DNA of 64,000 bases, from the NCBI RefSeq assembly GCF_000832125.1, contig NZ_JPRK01000010.1, positions 1-64,000 of the forward strand, given 5' to 3'. Made by a program: the position numbers and the translations under genes. The notes under the pieces are model-generated. The model was given only the letters and a program-made list of their open reading frames with translations. It ran no database searches and was not told where the DNA came from. This document shows, one piece after another, positions 51,953 to 61,449 of this stretch. The DNA is from Flavobacterium hibernum. Lineage in GTDB: Bacteria > Bacteroidota > Bacteroidia > Flavobacteriales > Flavobacteriaceae. The first letter of the stretch is position 1, and every line of letters starts with the position of its first letter.

Positions 51953-53053
51953 TTAATTCTCAACTTTAATTTTTCGAGTTCTCCAAACAAAACGTTTAGG
52001 CATATGATTTCCCATTAAGTAACCCCAAGGTTCTAATGATTCGATTCGTTCAAATATAATTTTTAAAATTGCTAAAAGCGGAATTGCCAAAAACATACCC
52101 GATATTCCCGCTGCCGCCCCGCCAATAATAATTCCTATAATGGAAACAAAGGCATTGATTTCGACTTTTGAGTTAATAATTAAGGGAACTAATATATTAT
52201 TATCAATTAATTGAACCACAACGTTTACAATTAAAATTCCTAGAATTATTGATGTTTCTGGAGTTCCTGTTAAAGAGGCAACTACTGTAATTATTCCTGC
52301 AATTAAAATACCTATGTAAGGAATCATATTTAGGATTCCGGTGATCAATCCTAATAAAATAAAGTATTTAATGCCTATAATCCACAAGCCTAAACTTGTT
52401 AAGACTGAAACTACAAACATTTCGAAGATTAAGCCAAGGATATAATTGTTTATAGAGGCTTTTATTTGTGCCAAAATATCTTTTAAAACTACATGGTCTT
52501 CTTTATTGATCAATTTTGCCAAGAACAAAATAAAATGGTCTTTGTACAAAAGAAATAAAAAAGTATAAATAGGGATAATGGTGCAGTCTAGAAGTAAGTC
52601 TGTTATGGATAAGATTGCAGATCCAATTGTTGCTTTCCCGTTTTGAACGGAGTCTTTGGTAACATTGTCCAGGTATTTTTTTTGTTCTCCAATACTTACA
52701 TGGAAATTATCTTTTATAAATTTATGAATGTCTGTAATAAACGAATTTGCATTTTTCTTGATCGCATCAAAATCGCTGGCTATATCACTAACCTGATAGG
52801 ATATAAATGCTAATATGCCAACAATTACTAAAGCAAAAAGTAAAATACACGATGCAGCAGCAAGATGTCTTGGGAATTTAAACTTTGTATGTAAAAAAGT
52901 AAAAATAGGAACTAATAATACTGCAAATAAAAATGCTAGTAAAACGGGCGTAATAATATCTTTTCCGATGCAAAAAATAAAAGCAAAACTAATAAGACTT
53001 ACCAATATAAAGGCAAGTTTAGCATAAAATGGTAATTTTACAGATAGTGTCAT
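51953..53053 (-). CDS. AI-2E family transporter
   Basis: A 366-aa, ~8-TM protein. The family pattern is visible: early TM pair, a soluble helical region (SDIASDFDAIKKNANSFITDIHKFIKDN), then LGLITGILNMIPYIG and IIGGAAAGISGMFLAIPLLAILKII. Despite the name, only a few members export autoinducer-2; others are Na+/H+ antiporters or of unknown function. It lies 76 bases from the barrel gene. Confidence 0.83.
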   Translation of the reverse strand: MTLSVKLPFYAKLAFILVSLISFAFIFCIGKDIITPVLLAFLFAVLLVPIFTFLHTKFKFPRHLAAASCILLFALVIVGILAFISYQVSDIASDFDAIKKNANSFITDIHKFIKDNFHVSIGEQKKYLDNVTKDSVQNGKATIGSAILSITDLLLDCTIIPIYTFLFLLYKDHFILFLAKLINKEDHVVLKDILAQIKASINNYILGLIFEMFVVSVLTSLGLWIIGIKYFILLGLITGILNMIPYIGILIAGIITVVASLTGTPETSIILGILIVNVVVQLIDNNILVPLIINSKVEINAFVSIIGIIIGGAAAGISGMFLAIPLLAILKIIFERIESLEPWGYLMGNHMPKRFVWRTRKIKVEN

Positions 53054-53166
53054 TTTGTTGGTGATTTTAGTAAAACTAGAAATTGGTTAAGCAAATATGA
53101 TACATTATTAAATTAATAACGTTGTAGCTTTTACCGTATAGTTTACAAAATTCCCATTGAAAATAT

Positions 53167-53697
53167 TTAGTCAAAAAACTCTTTATCTTCGTAGTGCGCC
53201 GGCATTATCGAAATACCTTTTTGCAGTAATAAATTGTTTGGAAAAATAATTTTCTCGCCGTCCTTTGTTCTTAAGTTAACATGAAAAGCACTAATATCTT
53301 CGATTTCGGCTTCGATAGGGAAGTCTTTGTCATGAATTTTGATTGTATCTCCAATTTTAAATGGAAACGAAAAGAATAAAATCATTCCAGAAGTAATATT
53401 GCTCAAAATAGACCATTGTGCAAACATTGCAACACCAATTACGGTTGCAATCGACGAAACAGTTATAAAAATATCCTTTGTTTCAACGCCCCAAATTATT
53501 ATTAAACTAATGGTGACCAATATATTCATTAATATATGAATGTACTTAATTACTAAGTTAGTCCGATGCTCAAGCAACTGACTTGTACTGGCGTAACGAC
53601 GCACCAATTTGGCTATAATTACTCTTAACGCAACGAGCGTAATTAAGATAATTATTGTAGTTAAAATTTCGTGGCTATATTCTTTAAAAGAAAACAT
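53167..53697 (-). CDS. Small MscS-family mechanosensitive channel
   Basis: A 176-aa protein with three hydrophobic helices and the pore-lining TM3-like segment SSIATVIGVAMFAQWSILSNITSGMILFFSFPFKIGDTI, followed by the MscS beta domain (IEAEIEDISAFHVNLRTKDGEKIIFPNNLLLQKGI). It lacks the large C-terminal vestibule of E. coli MscS (286 aa). Starting 10 bases downstream of the Maf stop, it is probably co-transcribed. Confidence 0.83.
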   Translation of the reverse strand: MFSFKEYSHEILTTIIILITLVALRVIIAKLVRRYASTSQLLEHRTNLVIKYIHILMNILVTISLIIIWGVETKDIFITVSSIATVIGVAMFAQWSILSNITSGMILFFSFPFKIGDTIKIHDKDFPIEAEIEDISAFHVNLRTKDGEKIIFPNNLLLQKGISIMPAHYEDKEFFD

Positions 53698-53707
53698 AAA
53701 TAATTTT

Positions 53708-54292
53708 TTATACTAAAGTACTCAAATATTCATAAACTTTAGCTGTTGGTAATCCCATTACATTTGTGTATGAACCTTCGACTTTTGCAACTGCCATAAA
53801 ACCAAACCATTCCTGAATACCGTAAGCTCCGGCTTTATCATAAGGTTTGTAATTTTCGATATAATATAAAATAGCTTCGTCAGACAAATCATTAAAAGTT
53901 ACTTTAGTCATATCATTTATTATAGTAGAAGCAGCGTTGGTTTTAAAACAAACAGATGTAAATACTTCATGCGTAGCATTGGACATCGATTTAATCATTT
54001 CAAAAGCTTCCTCAGCATTTTTTGGCTTTCCCAACGCTTTATTATGATGCCAGACTATAGTGTCGCTTGTAACTAAAATTTCGTTTTCTTTTAATTCTCC
54101 ATCAAAGGCATTTGCTTTTAATTGAGCCAAAAAATCCGTTATTTCGACTGCTTTTAATTCTGGAGGATAAATCTCTTCAACATCTTTTAATCTAATTTCA
54201 AAATCAAGATTTAAATCTTTAAAAAACTGTTGTCTACGTGGAGATCCTGATGCTAAAATTAAAGTATATTTCTTAAGTTTTTCTTTAAGCAT
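53708..54292 (-). CDS. maf: Maf-like nucleoside triphosphate pyrophosphatase
   Basis: A 194-aa enzyme hydrolysing non-canonical or specific NTPs (dTTP/UTP in YhdE-type Maf). N-terminal ILASGSPRRQQFF is the phosphate-binding motif, followed by ILVTSDTIVWHHNKALGKP and a YDKAGAYGIQEWFG active-site segment. It overlaps the prenyltransferase gene stop by 8 bases. Confidence 0.9.
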   Translation of the reverse strand: MLKEKLKKYTLILASGSPRRQQFFKDLNLDFEIRLKDVEEIYPPELKAVEITDFLAQLKANAFDGELKENEILVTSDTIVWHHNKALGKPKNAEEAFEMIKSMSNATHEVFTSVCFKTNAASTIINDMTKVTFNDLSDEAILYYIENYKPYDKAGAYGIQEWFGFMAVAKVEGSYTNVMGLPTAKVYEYLSTLV

Positions 54293-55211
54293 TGTATTTG
54301 ATGTTTAAGTTGATAACTAAAATGGATAAAATTCCAAAGAATAAAATCAATTTTAAAATAGTACTCAAATGATGAAAATCTTTTTGAGTTTTTGCCGCAA
54401 ATATTTTTACAATAAAATATAAAAGTGGCGCAAGAACAAAGGCAAAAGCGTAAAACGTAGCGATAAAAAGTCCGTATTCTACAAAATAGGTTTTAATATA
54501 AAGTGTGCAAAGAATTAAAGGAATTATAGCAATTCCTAATGCGATTTTTGCTGAACGACTAATACCAATTGCAATAGGTAAAGTATTCATTCCTTGGTTG
54601 TAATCTCCATTTACATCTTCGATATCTTTAACTATTTCACGAACGAAGTTAATCATGAAAGCAAATAAGGCATAATCTAATAATATAGAAAAAAGAGCAG
54701 CCATTTGCGCTTGATTTGCCGCATCTGTAGCCGGAAAAAGATCGTAAACACCAATAATAAGAACACTTATCGAAAGTAATAGAGCAACAACAAAATTACC
54801 TAAAATCATTATTTGCTTTAATGTTGTTGCATAAAAGTAGAGTAGGGAAGCAATCAGAATAAAAAGTGATGCAAAACCAGGTCTTAAAATAATATTTGAT
54901 AAAAGAAAACCAAGAGCAACTCCAGTAATATTAAGCGCGATGTAAATGTTGTAAGCCGCGGTTTCTGAGATTCCTTTTCCAATTACAACATCATTTGGTT
55001 TATTGATTGTATCTGAAGCAACATCATAAATATTGTTGATTACATAACCAGCTGCTGCCAATAAAACAGTGCTTAAAACCAATAATCCATATTGCCAATC
55101 TGCCAATGCTAAAGGAATATTTTGCTGCTTTAAAAAAGCATAACGAAATAATACTTGCATAAAAGCAAGCATCAAGAGATTTTTATATCGAATGAGTTTG
55201 AGGAATTTCAT
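54285..55211 (-). CDS. UbiA-family prenyltransferase (GGGP synthase-like)
   Basis: A 308-aa membrane enzyme with about 9 TM helices. The aspartate-rich motifs are NNIYDVASDTINKP (first) and IVKDIEDVNGDYNQGMNTLP (second), both required for the Mg-prenyl diphosphate. In Bacteroidota this neighbour of maf and kdsC is usually named geranylgeranylglycerol-phosphate geranylgeranyltransferase, but the acceptor cannot be confirmed from sequence. Confidence 0.82.
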   Translation of the reverse strand: MKFLKLIRYKNLLMLAFMQVLFRYAFLKQQNIPLALADWQYGLLVLSTVLLAAAGYVINNIYDVASDTINKPNDVVIGKGISETAAYNIYIALNITGVALGFLLSNIILRPGFASLFILIASLLYFYATTLKQIMILGNFVVALLLSISVLIIGVYDLFPATDAANQAQMAALFSILLDYALFAFMINFVREIVKDIEDVNGDYNQGMNTLPIAIGISRSAKIALGIAIIPLILCTLYIKTYFVEYGLFIATFYAFAFVLAPLLYFIVKIFAAKTQKDFHHLSTILKLILFFGILSILVINLNIKYNA

Positions 55212-55300
55212 TTTTTGTCGAGTTACAAAGGTTCAAAGCAACAAAGGTTCAAAGGTCTCGGCTTATAATTAACAATTGATAATTAAAAATTCACAATTAA

Positions 55301-55828
55301 TTAATCGTGTTTGCCGCTAAAATGTTCCATCCATTTCCCTTGTACTTTCATTACTTGTTCTATAACGTCACGAGCAGCACCTTTTCCACCTTTTACGTGT
55401 GAGATATAACGACAAATATTTTTAATTTCAGGGCTTGCATCTTGTGGACAAGTTGGTAATCCAACCAATTTCATTACATGAAAATCAGGAATATCGTCGC
55501 CCATATATAAAACTTCTTCTGGTTTAATATTATGTTTTTCAGTGTATTCTTGAAAAGTTTGAACTTTATCCGGAGTTGCCAAGTGAATTTCTGAAATCCC
55601 TAAATTACGTAAACGAATGCGAACGCCTTCATTGCTTCCGCCAGAAATAATGCATACATTATAACCACTTTCAACAGCCGCTTTCATTGCATAACCATCA
55701 CGAATATTCATCGTACGAAGCATTTCTCCTTCATTGGTTACAAAAACAGAACTGTCTGTAAGTACGCCATCAACATCAAAAACAAATGTTGTGATGTCAT
55801 TCATTATTTCTTTATAACTTTTTGCCAT
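55301..55828 (-). CDS. kdsC: KDO-8-phosphate phosphatase-like HAD enzyme
   Basis: A 175-aa C0-type HAD phosphatase without a cap. Motif I is FVFDVDGVLTDSSVFV, motif II IISGGSNEGV, motif III a lysine in PDKVQTF, and motif IV YMGDDIPDFHVM. These match KdsC, which dephosphorylates KDO-8-P in LPS core synthesis. No kdsA/kdsB is nearby. It overlaps the DUF2520 gene by 17 bases. Confidence 0.85.
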   Translation of the reverse strand: MAKSYKEIMNDITTFVFDVDGVLTDSSVFVTNEGEMLRTMNIRDGYAMKAAVESGYNVCIISGGSNEGVRIRLRNLGISEIHLATPDKVQTFQEYTEKHNIKPEEVLYMGDDIPDFHVMKLVGLPTCPQDASPEIKNICRYISHVKGGKGAARDVIEQVMKVQGKWMEHFSGKHD

Positions 55829-56573
55829 TATTTTGTATAGATTGTGTTAGTATTTTATAAATATTCTTTTGATTTTCATTCGATAAATACTCCAAATGCG
55901 CATCAATTGTAGTAGAATCATGGCGTTTTGCCGGTCCTGTTTGCGCATCAATTGGAGTTAATGTATTTATTTTCTCTGCAGTTTCCTGAATTAAAGGTTT
56001 TAAAACTTCAAAAGGAACTTTGTGCTCATCGCAAATTTCCTGACCTATTTGATACAGGTGATTGGTGAAATTATTTACGAAAACTGCGGCAACGTGCAGC
56101 GCCTTTCTTTGATCTGAATTTATTGCAAAAACTGCATTTGAAATGCTTTTGGCTACTGTTTCTAAAACCCTAAAGTCAAATGTATTCTCGGCTTCTAGAC
56201 ACATTGGAATGGTAGAAAAATCAATTTCTTTGTTTTTAGAAAATGTTTGAAGTGGATAGAAAACGCCTTTTCTATTTTTAGGATCTAAAACATCTAGTGA
56301 AGCAGCTCCCGAAGTATGAACCACAACTCGGTTTTGAAAAGGTAATTGCTTAGAAACTTCAGAAATAGCTTTATCTGAAACGGCAATAATGTATAAATCG
56401 GCTTCTTTTAAACTCTCGTAATCATTTACAATTTTATCAAAATCAATTAAAGAAGCCAAAGTTTCTTTTTTTCTCGAAAATACCTGTACAATTTCAACAA
56501 CTTCACTTTTAGCGAAAGCTTTTATCAAATGTTGTGCAACATTTCCGGAACCAATTAGGGTTATTCGAATCAT
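55812..56573 (-). CDS. Rossmann-fold DUF2520 protein
   Basis: A 253-aa protein with the dinucleotide-binding motif ITLIGSGNVAQHLIKAF at the N-terminus and a C-terminal helical domain (ALHVAAVFVNNFTNHLYQIG, LIQETAEKINTLTPIDAQTGPAKRHD) typical of the DUF2520 family, related to 6-phosphogluconate- and NADP-oxidoreductase-like proteins. Its substrate is unknown. First gene of the seven-gene block. Confidence 0.83.
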   Translation of the reverse strand: MIRITLIGSGNVAQHLIKAFAKSEVVEIVQVFSRKKETLASLIDFDKIVNDYESLKEADLYIIAVSDKAISEVSKQLPFQNRVVVHTSGAASLDVLDPKNRKGVFYPLQTFSKNKEIDFSTIPMCLEAENTFDFRVLETVAKSISNAVFAINSDQRKALHVAAVFVNNFTNHLYQIGQEICDEHKVPFEVLKPLIQETAEKINTLTPIDAQTGPAKRHDSTTIDAHLEYLSNENQKNIYKILTQSIQNNGKKL

Positions 56574-56886
56574 ATCGCAAAATTAGCATTATTTTTTTAA
56601 GGATAATTATTCAAATAAATTTTTGCCACAGAATATAAGGATTAAATGATTTTAGACATCGTTAAGAAAAGCGAAGAATTAGCTAAAATCTTTTTAATCT
56701 GTAAAATTTGTCTCTAAAGTGAATATAAAATAGAAGTAACTAAATTTGTAAAGGTAAGCGTACATTTTTATCAAAAAAGCAAAAAACAATGCTTGATATT
56801 TGGTTTTTATTAACAAATTACACTTACCTCAAATCAACATTTTTAAGTATTTTTGTGCCACTTTTATACAATGTAATTCCTTAAAA
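56574..56886. other. Intergenic region with an imperfect palindrome (313 bp)
   Basis: No convincing gene. It contains a repeat with arms 56628-56654 and 56684-56702 (GGATTAAATGATTTTA against TAAAATCTTTTTAATC), of a kind often seen between Flavobacterium genes. A good -7 box TATTTTTG at 56848-56855 would start the cytochrome c synthase transcript about 25 bases before its ATG. Confidence 0.5.
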
Positions 56887-59800
56887 ATGGATAAAAAAAT
56901 ATTCTCTTTTTTGTTTTCTACAAGATTAATGGCCGTTCTTTTTTTAGCATTTGCAATCGCGATGGGTGTTGGTACTTTTATCGAAAGTAAGTACAACACA
57001 GATACAGCCCGAATTTTAATTTACAATACATGGTGGTTCGAGGCAATAATGGCCGTTTTTGTGCTTAACTTCTTCGGAAACATCAAACGTTACCAATTAT
57101 TAAAAAAAGAAAAATGGGCAACTCTATTACTTCACGTTGCTTTTATCTTTATTCTTTTAGGAGCTTTTATTACGCGTTATATTAGTTACGAAGGTATGAT
57201 GCCAATTCGTGAAGGCGCTGCCGAAAATCAGATTTATTCAGACAAAACATTCTTAACTGTCTTTGCAGATGGAGAATATAAAGGTCAAATGAGAAGAAGA
57301 CCTTTTGAGAAAGATCTTTTATTATCTCCGGTTACCAATAATAATTTTACATTATCAGGGAAATTTGATGAAACTCCTTTTGAAGTGAGTTATGTAAATT
57401 ATATTATGGGAGCTAAAGAAACCGTAAAACCTGATCCAAATGGCGTACTATACTTAAAATTAGTCGAAGCTGGTGCAGGCGGTCGTGAAGAGCATTACCT
57501 TAAAGAAGGAGAGGTTCAAAATATTCACAACGTATTATTTGCTTTAAACAAACCTACTGAAGGCGCTATAAACATTAATACAACTGGCGAAAAATATACT
57601 ATTCAAACTCCTTTTGAGGGTGAATTTATGCGAATGGCAGATAAGTTAAAAGGTACTGTAACTAAAGATAATGTACAGCCATTAATGATGCGTTCTCTTT
57701 ACAGTATTGGTGATATCCGAATTGTTTTCCCGGATCCTGCTGTAAAAGGTGTTATTGATTATGAATCTAATAACGATTATAAAGCAAAATCTCATCACGA
57801 TGCCTTAATTGTAAAAGTTAAAGCTGAAGGGCAAGAAAAAGAGGTAAGACTTTTAGGTTCTAAAGGTAGTGTGGGCGAGCCACAAACCGTTAAAATTGGT
57901 AAAATCGAATACAGCTTATTCTACGGAAGTAAAGCTTATGTTTTACCTTTTAAAATAAAATTAAACGATTTTATCGCAACAAAATATCCTGGAACAGAAA
58001 AAAGTTATTCTGCTTTTGAAAGTAAAGTAACCGTTTTAGATTCTACCGAAACTTTTGATGCTGATATTTATATGAATCACGTTTTAGATCATAAAGGATA
58101 TAGATTTTTTCAATCGTCATTTGATCCGGATGAAAAAGGAACCGTATTATCTGTAAACCACGATTTCTGGGGAACTTCGATTACTTATTTTGGATACTAT
58201 ATGTTATATATCGGATTAATGGCTATTATGTTTACCAAACATTCTCGTTTTGCTGATTTGAAACGTAAGCTTGACGGCGTAAAAAAGAAAAAAGAAAAAC
58301 TTATTACCATTTTGGTTTTAATGATTAGTTTGAGTGGTTTTGCTCAAGCACCACACGTTCATACACCAGGTCACGATCATAATCATACAGCTGATCCAAA
58401 TGATCATGCCAATCATGTTACAGCGGCGCCAAGTCAGAAACAATTAGATTCGTTATTGACGATTTATAAAGCACCGAAAGAGCATGCTGCAAAGTTTGGT
58501 CGATTGATTATTCAGGATGCTGGAGGTAGAATGAAACCTATTAATACTTTCTCATCTGAATTGTTGAGAAAAGTAAGTCAAAGTGATACTTACAATGGAA
58601 TGAACTCTGATCAGGTATTCTTATCAATGACGCAATACGCTCAGGTATGGATACAGGTACCGCTTATTTATTTAAATACAAAAGATGATAGTATTCGTAA
58701 AATTATTGGTGTTGACAGAAAAGTAAAATTAGCTCCTTTTGTAAAGTTCTTTGACGAAAACGGAAACTATAAACTTTCTCCTTATTTAGATGCGGCTTAC
58801 AAGGCAGCAAATCCAAATAGTTTTGAGAAAGATTTTATCGACACCGATAAAAAAGTAAACTTAATGGAATCTGCTCTAAGTGGTAGTATTTTGAAAATTT
58901 TTCCAATTCCAAATGATCCGGGCAATAAATGGATTTCTTACTTAGAATTACAGAATGCTGGCTTGAAAGGAATGGATTCTACTTATGTAAAGCAAATTTT
59001 GCCACTTTATTTTAGTGCGTTAAATAATGGCTCTATTTCTAAGAATTGGGATACTGCCGATCAATTGGTTGAAAGTATTAATGGTTTCCAAAAGAAATTT
59101 GGAAGTAAAGTAAGACCTAGTGATAAGAAAATTGATCTAGAAATCGCTTATAATACCTATAACATTTTACCAAAAATGATTACCTGGTATTCACTTGCCG
59201 GAATCTTTATGTTGATTTTTACTTTGCTAAATATTTTCTTCGATAAAAAGTTTTTACGTATAACAGTAAATGGTTTTCATATTTTAATAGGTATCATATT
59301 TGCATTTCATACAGTTGCACTAATTGCTCGCTGGTATATTTCTGGTCACGCACCTTGGAGTAATGCTTACGAATCAATTGTTTATGTAGCCTGGGCAACG
59401 ATGTTCTTTGGATTGGCTTTTGATCGAAAATCAAAACTTACAGTAGCTTCTGCAGCATTTGTAACTTCTATGATTTTCTTTGCAGCAAATTTAAACTGGA
59501 TAGATCCTGAAATCGCTAATTTACAGCCCGTTTTAAACTCGTATTGGTTAATGATTCACGTAGCGGTAATTGTTGCAAGTTATGGTCCGTTTGCATTGGG
59601 TATGATATTAGGTTTTGTTTCATTATTGTTAATTTTCTTTACGAATGAAAAGAACAAAGCCAAAATGGAATTGAACATTAAAGAGATTACCTATATCAAC
59701 GAAATGGCTTTAACAATTGGTTTGATTATGTTAAGCATCGGAAACTTTTTAGGCGGACAATGGGCCAACGAAAGTTGGGGACGTTACTGGGGATGGGATC

Positions 59801-60099
59801 CAAAAGAAACTTGGGCTTTAATTTCGATTATGATTTATGCTTTTGTAATTCACGCTCGTTTTGTTCCTTCATTACGTGGTAAATGGTTCTTTAACTTAAT
59901 GAGTATGTTTGCTTTTGTATCGATTTTATTTACATACTATGGAGTAAACTTCCACTTAGTTGGTTTGCATTCATATGCAAGTGGAGAAGCACATTCTTTA
60001 AGTTGGATTTGGTATTCATTAGGAACAATTTCTATAATTGGAGCCATAACATATCCTAAATACCGTAAGTATTACAAAACAAAAAAAGTAAAGAAATAG
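56887..60099 (+). CDS. ccsBA: Fused cytochrome c synthase (ResB-CcsA)
   Basis: A 1070-aa membrane protein for System II cytochrome c maturation. I use the ATG at 56887, downstream of the -7 box; a longer frame from 56800 would cover the promoter. The first ~460 residues are ResB/CcsB-like (RLMAVLFLAFAIAMGVGTFIES, YISYEGMMPIREG). A His-rich linker follows at about 489-512. After a ~300-residue soluble part, the CcsA half has ISGHAPWSN, the haem-handling WWD motif NESWGRYWGWDPKETW (about 959-974) and GLHSYASGEAHSLSW. It attaches haem to apocytochromes c in the periplasm. Confidence 0.92.
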   Translation: MDKKIFSFLFSTRLMAVLFLAFAIAMGVGTFIESKYNTDTARILIYNTWWFEAIMAVFVLNFFGNIKRYQLLKKEKWATLLLHVAFIFILLGAFITRYISYEGMMPIREGAAENQIYSDKTFLTVFADGEYKGQMRRRPFEKDLLLSPVTNNNFTLSGKFDETPFEVSYVNYIMGAKETVKPDPNGVLYLKLVEAGAGGREEHYLKEGEVQNIHNVLFALNKPTEGAININTTGEKYTIQTPFEGEFMRMADKLKGTVTKDNVQPLMMRSLYSIGDIRIVFPDPAVKGVIDYESNNDYKAKSHHDALIVKVKAEGQEKEVRLLGSKGSVGEPQTVKIGKIEYSLFYGSKAYVLPFKIKLNDFIATKYPGTEKSYSAFESKVTVLDSTETFDADIYMNHVLDHKGYRFFQSSFDPDEKGTVLSVNHDFWGTSITYFGYYMLYIGLMAIMFTKHSRFADLKRKLDGVKKKKEKLITILVLMISLSGFAQAPHVHTPGHDHNHTADPNDHANHVTAAPSQKQLDSLLTIYKAPKEHAAKFGRLIIQDAGGRMKPINTFSSELLRKVSQSDTYNGMNSDQVFLSMTQYAQVWIQVPLIYLNTKDDSIRKIIGVDRKVKLAPFVKFFDENGNYKLSPYLDAAYKAANPNSFEKDFIDTDKKVNLMESALSGSILKIFPIPNDPGNKWISYLELQNAGLKGMDSTYVKQILPLYFSALNNGSISKNWDTADQLVESINGFQKKFGSKVRPSDKKIDLEIAYNTYNILPKMITWYSLAGIFMLIFTLLNIFFDKKFLRITVNGFHILIGIIFAFHTVALIARWYISGHAPWSNAYESIVYVAWATMFFGLAFDRKSKLTVASAAFVTSMIFFAANLNWIDPEIANLQPVLNSYWLMIHVAVIVASYGPFALGMILGFVSLLLIFFTNEKNKAKMELNIKEITYINEMALTIGLIMLSIGNFLGGQWANESWGRYWGWDPKETWALISIMIYAFVIHARFVPSLRGKWFFNLMSMFAFVSILFTYYGVNFHLVGLHSYASGEAHSLSWIWYSLGTISIIGAITYPKYRKYYKTKKVKK

Positions 60100-60130
60100 A
60101 GAATTATTTAAGTTCTTATTAATTCATAAA

Positions 60131-60161
60131 AAAAGGTTCAACTTATGTTGAACCTTTTTTT
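60131..60161 (+). terminator. Terminator of the cytochrome c synthase gene
   Basis: A 12-bp perfect stem (60131-60142 with 60147-60158), 4-base loop and T run. Confidence 0.9.
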
Positions 60162-60189
60162 GTTTAAATTTTTACTTGCTTAATTCACT

Positions 60190-60576
60190 TTATACAATTT
60201 CACCTTTTTTAAACCCGTTTGGATACATAATTGCAATTAAAACAATAATCAACAAGAAGTTATATTCTGCACCATTTCTTCCTCCGCCAACAACAAACCA
60301 GCCTTCCTGAAAATGAACGAGAATAATTCCCATAATCAAAACAAAAATGGTCACAAAACTTGCGAGCTTCACATATTTATTTAAAAGTAAAAGTACTGCA
60401 GCAACAATATGTGATAATTTTATGGACCAGGCTAGAAAAACACCAAAAGGAGCAAACCCAATTTGATTTAAATATAAATTTCCAAAGTCGTTAATCCCGT
60501 TATTAAAAATTCCAACAACAGAGTGGGTTAGGAGTATAAAAGCAACGGCAAATCTTAAAAGTAAAGTTCCATTCAT
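60190..60576 (-). CDS. DoxX-family membrane protein
   Basis: A 128-aa protein with four TM helices: LLLRFAVAFILLTHSVVGIF, GVFLAWSIKLSHIVAAVLLLL, LASFVTIFVLIMGIILVHF and YNFLLIIVLIAIMYP, with the GRNGAEYNFL segment typical of DoxX. Family roles are varied (thiosulfate:quinone oxidoreductase subunit, oxidative-stress complexes). It is separated from the upstream anti-sigma gene by a terminator. Confidence 0.8.
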   Translation of the reverse strand: MNGTLLLRFAVAFILLTHSVVGIFNNGINDFGNLYLNQIGFAPFGVFLAWSIKLSHIVAAVLLLLNKYVKLASFVTIFVLIMGIILVHFQEGWFVVGGGRNGAEYNFLLIIVLIAIMYPNGFKKGEIV

Positions 60577-60602
60577 AATTTGGTTATTGAGGTTGTATAA
60601 TT

Positions 60603-60637
60603 AAAAAAAAAGCGCGTATTAATTCAATACACGCTTT
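60603..60637 (-). terminator. Terminator of the sigma/anti-sigma operon
   Basis: A 12-base stem with one mismatch (60609-60620 with 60626-60637), T run on the minus strand. Confidence 0.8.
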
Positions 60638-60660
60638 AAGTTTTATAAATGAATCAGTTT

Positions 60661-61449
60661 TTAGACTTTTCCTAAAGTATACAATTGAGTCATTGTTGGA
60701 GTTAAACTTCCTCCGGCAGGCTCCAGTGTAATTCCAAAAGCTTCTGCTGAATCTGTTTGACTAACGGCAAATATTTTTTGGCTGTTTCCTTCAAAATTAT
60801 CCAATAAACCAATACTAGTTGGCGTAAGAACTGGACTAAGTTTTAAAGACCAAACTTGGTAAACCATTCCTTTTGGAGGTTTTGGTAAACCAGCAGCATC
60901 AACATAAGTTGTTTTGGTATCTTTATTCCAGTAAATTTTTGCAAAAGAGTTAGGAGAAACAGCTTGTCCGCCAAGAGTTACACCAGTATTTTTAATATCT
61001 CTTACAATAGTTAAACTTTTTTCAATTTCTTTATTCTGTTGCCCTAGAAAAGCATAATCTCTTTCGATTTTGTTCTTTTCAGTACCAACAGTAGCAATAG
61101 CTTCTTTTGTTTTGGTAAGTTCTAAAGTTTGATAACCAAAGCCCAAAAGCAATAGTACAGCAGCTGCCCAGCCCACATATTGAGACCAGTTTGAAGCTGG
61201 TTTCATATCGACTACTTTGCCGTGTTTCAGTTCTAAACGAGCTTTTATCTTCTCAAAATTTGCTACCGAATGAAACGGAGAGAAACTTGAAGACAAAGCC
61301 ACAATAGCTTTCTCGATCGAAATGATTTCCTGATGAACCTCAGGATTTTTCTTTGCTAGTTCGGCTATTTCTAAATTCTCAGTTTCGGTCAATAAACCAT
61401 AAACATAAAGTTCTAGAATTCCTGATTCTATATATTCTTTTGCTTCCAT
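60661..61449 (-). CDS. Anti-sigma factor, RskA-like
   Basis: A 262-aa single-pass membrane protein. The N-terminal anti-sigma part (EYIESGILELYVYGLLTETENLEIAELAKKNPEV) is cytoplasmic, the TM helix lies at about 86-106 (WSQYVGWAAAVLLLLGFGYQ), then a coiled-coil stretch. The C-terminal extracytoplasmic RskA domain reads VYQVWSLKLSPVLTPTSIG, AFGITLEPAGGS. This matches anti-sigma-K factors. The start overlaps the sigma gene stop by one base (TAATG). Confidence 0.88.
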   Translation of the reverse strand: MEAKEYIESGILELYVYGLLTETENLEIAELAKKNPEVHQEIISIEKAIVALSSSFSPFHSVANFEKIKARLELKHGKVVDMKPASNWSQYVGWAAAVLLLLGFGYQTLELTKTKEAIATVGTEKNKIERDYAFLGQQNKEIEKSLTIVRDIKNTGVTLGGQAVSPNSFAKIYWNKDTKTTYVDAAGLPKPPKGMVYQVWSLKLSPVLTPTSIGLLDNFEGNSQKIFAVSQTDSAEAFGITLEPAGGSLTPTMTQLYTLGKV

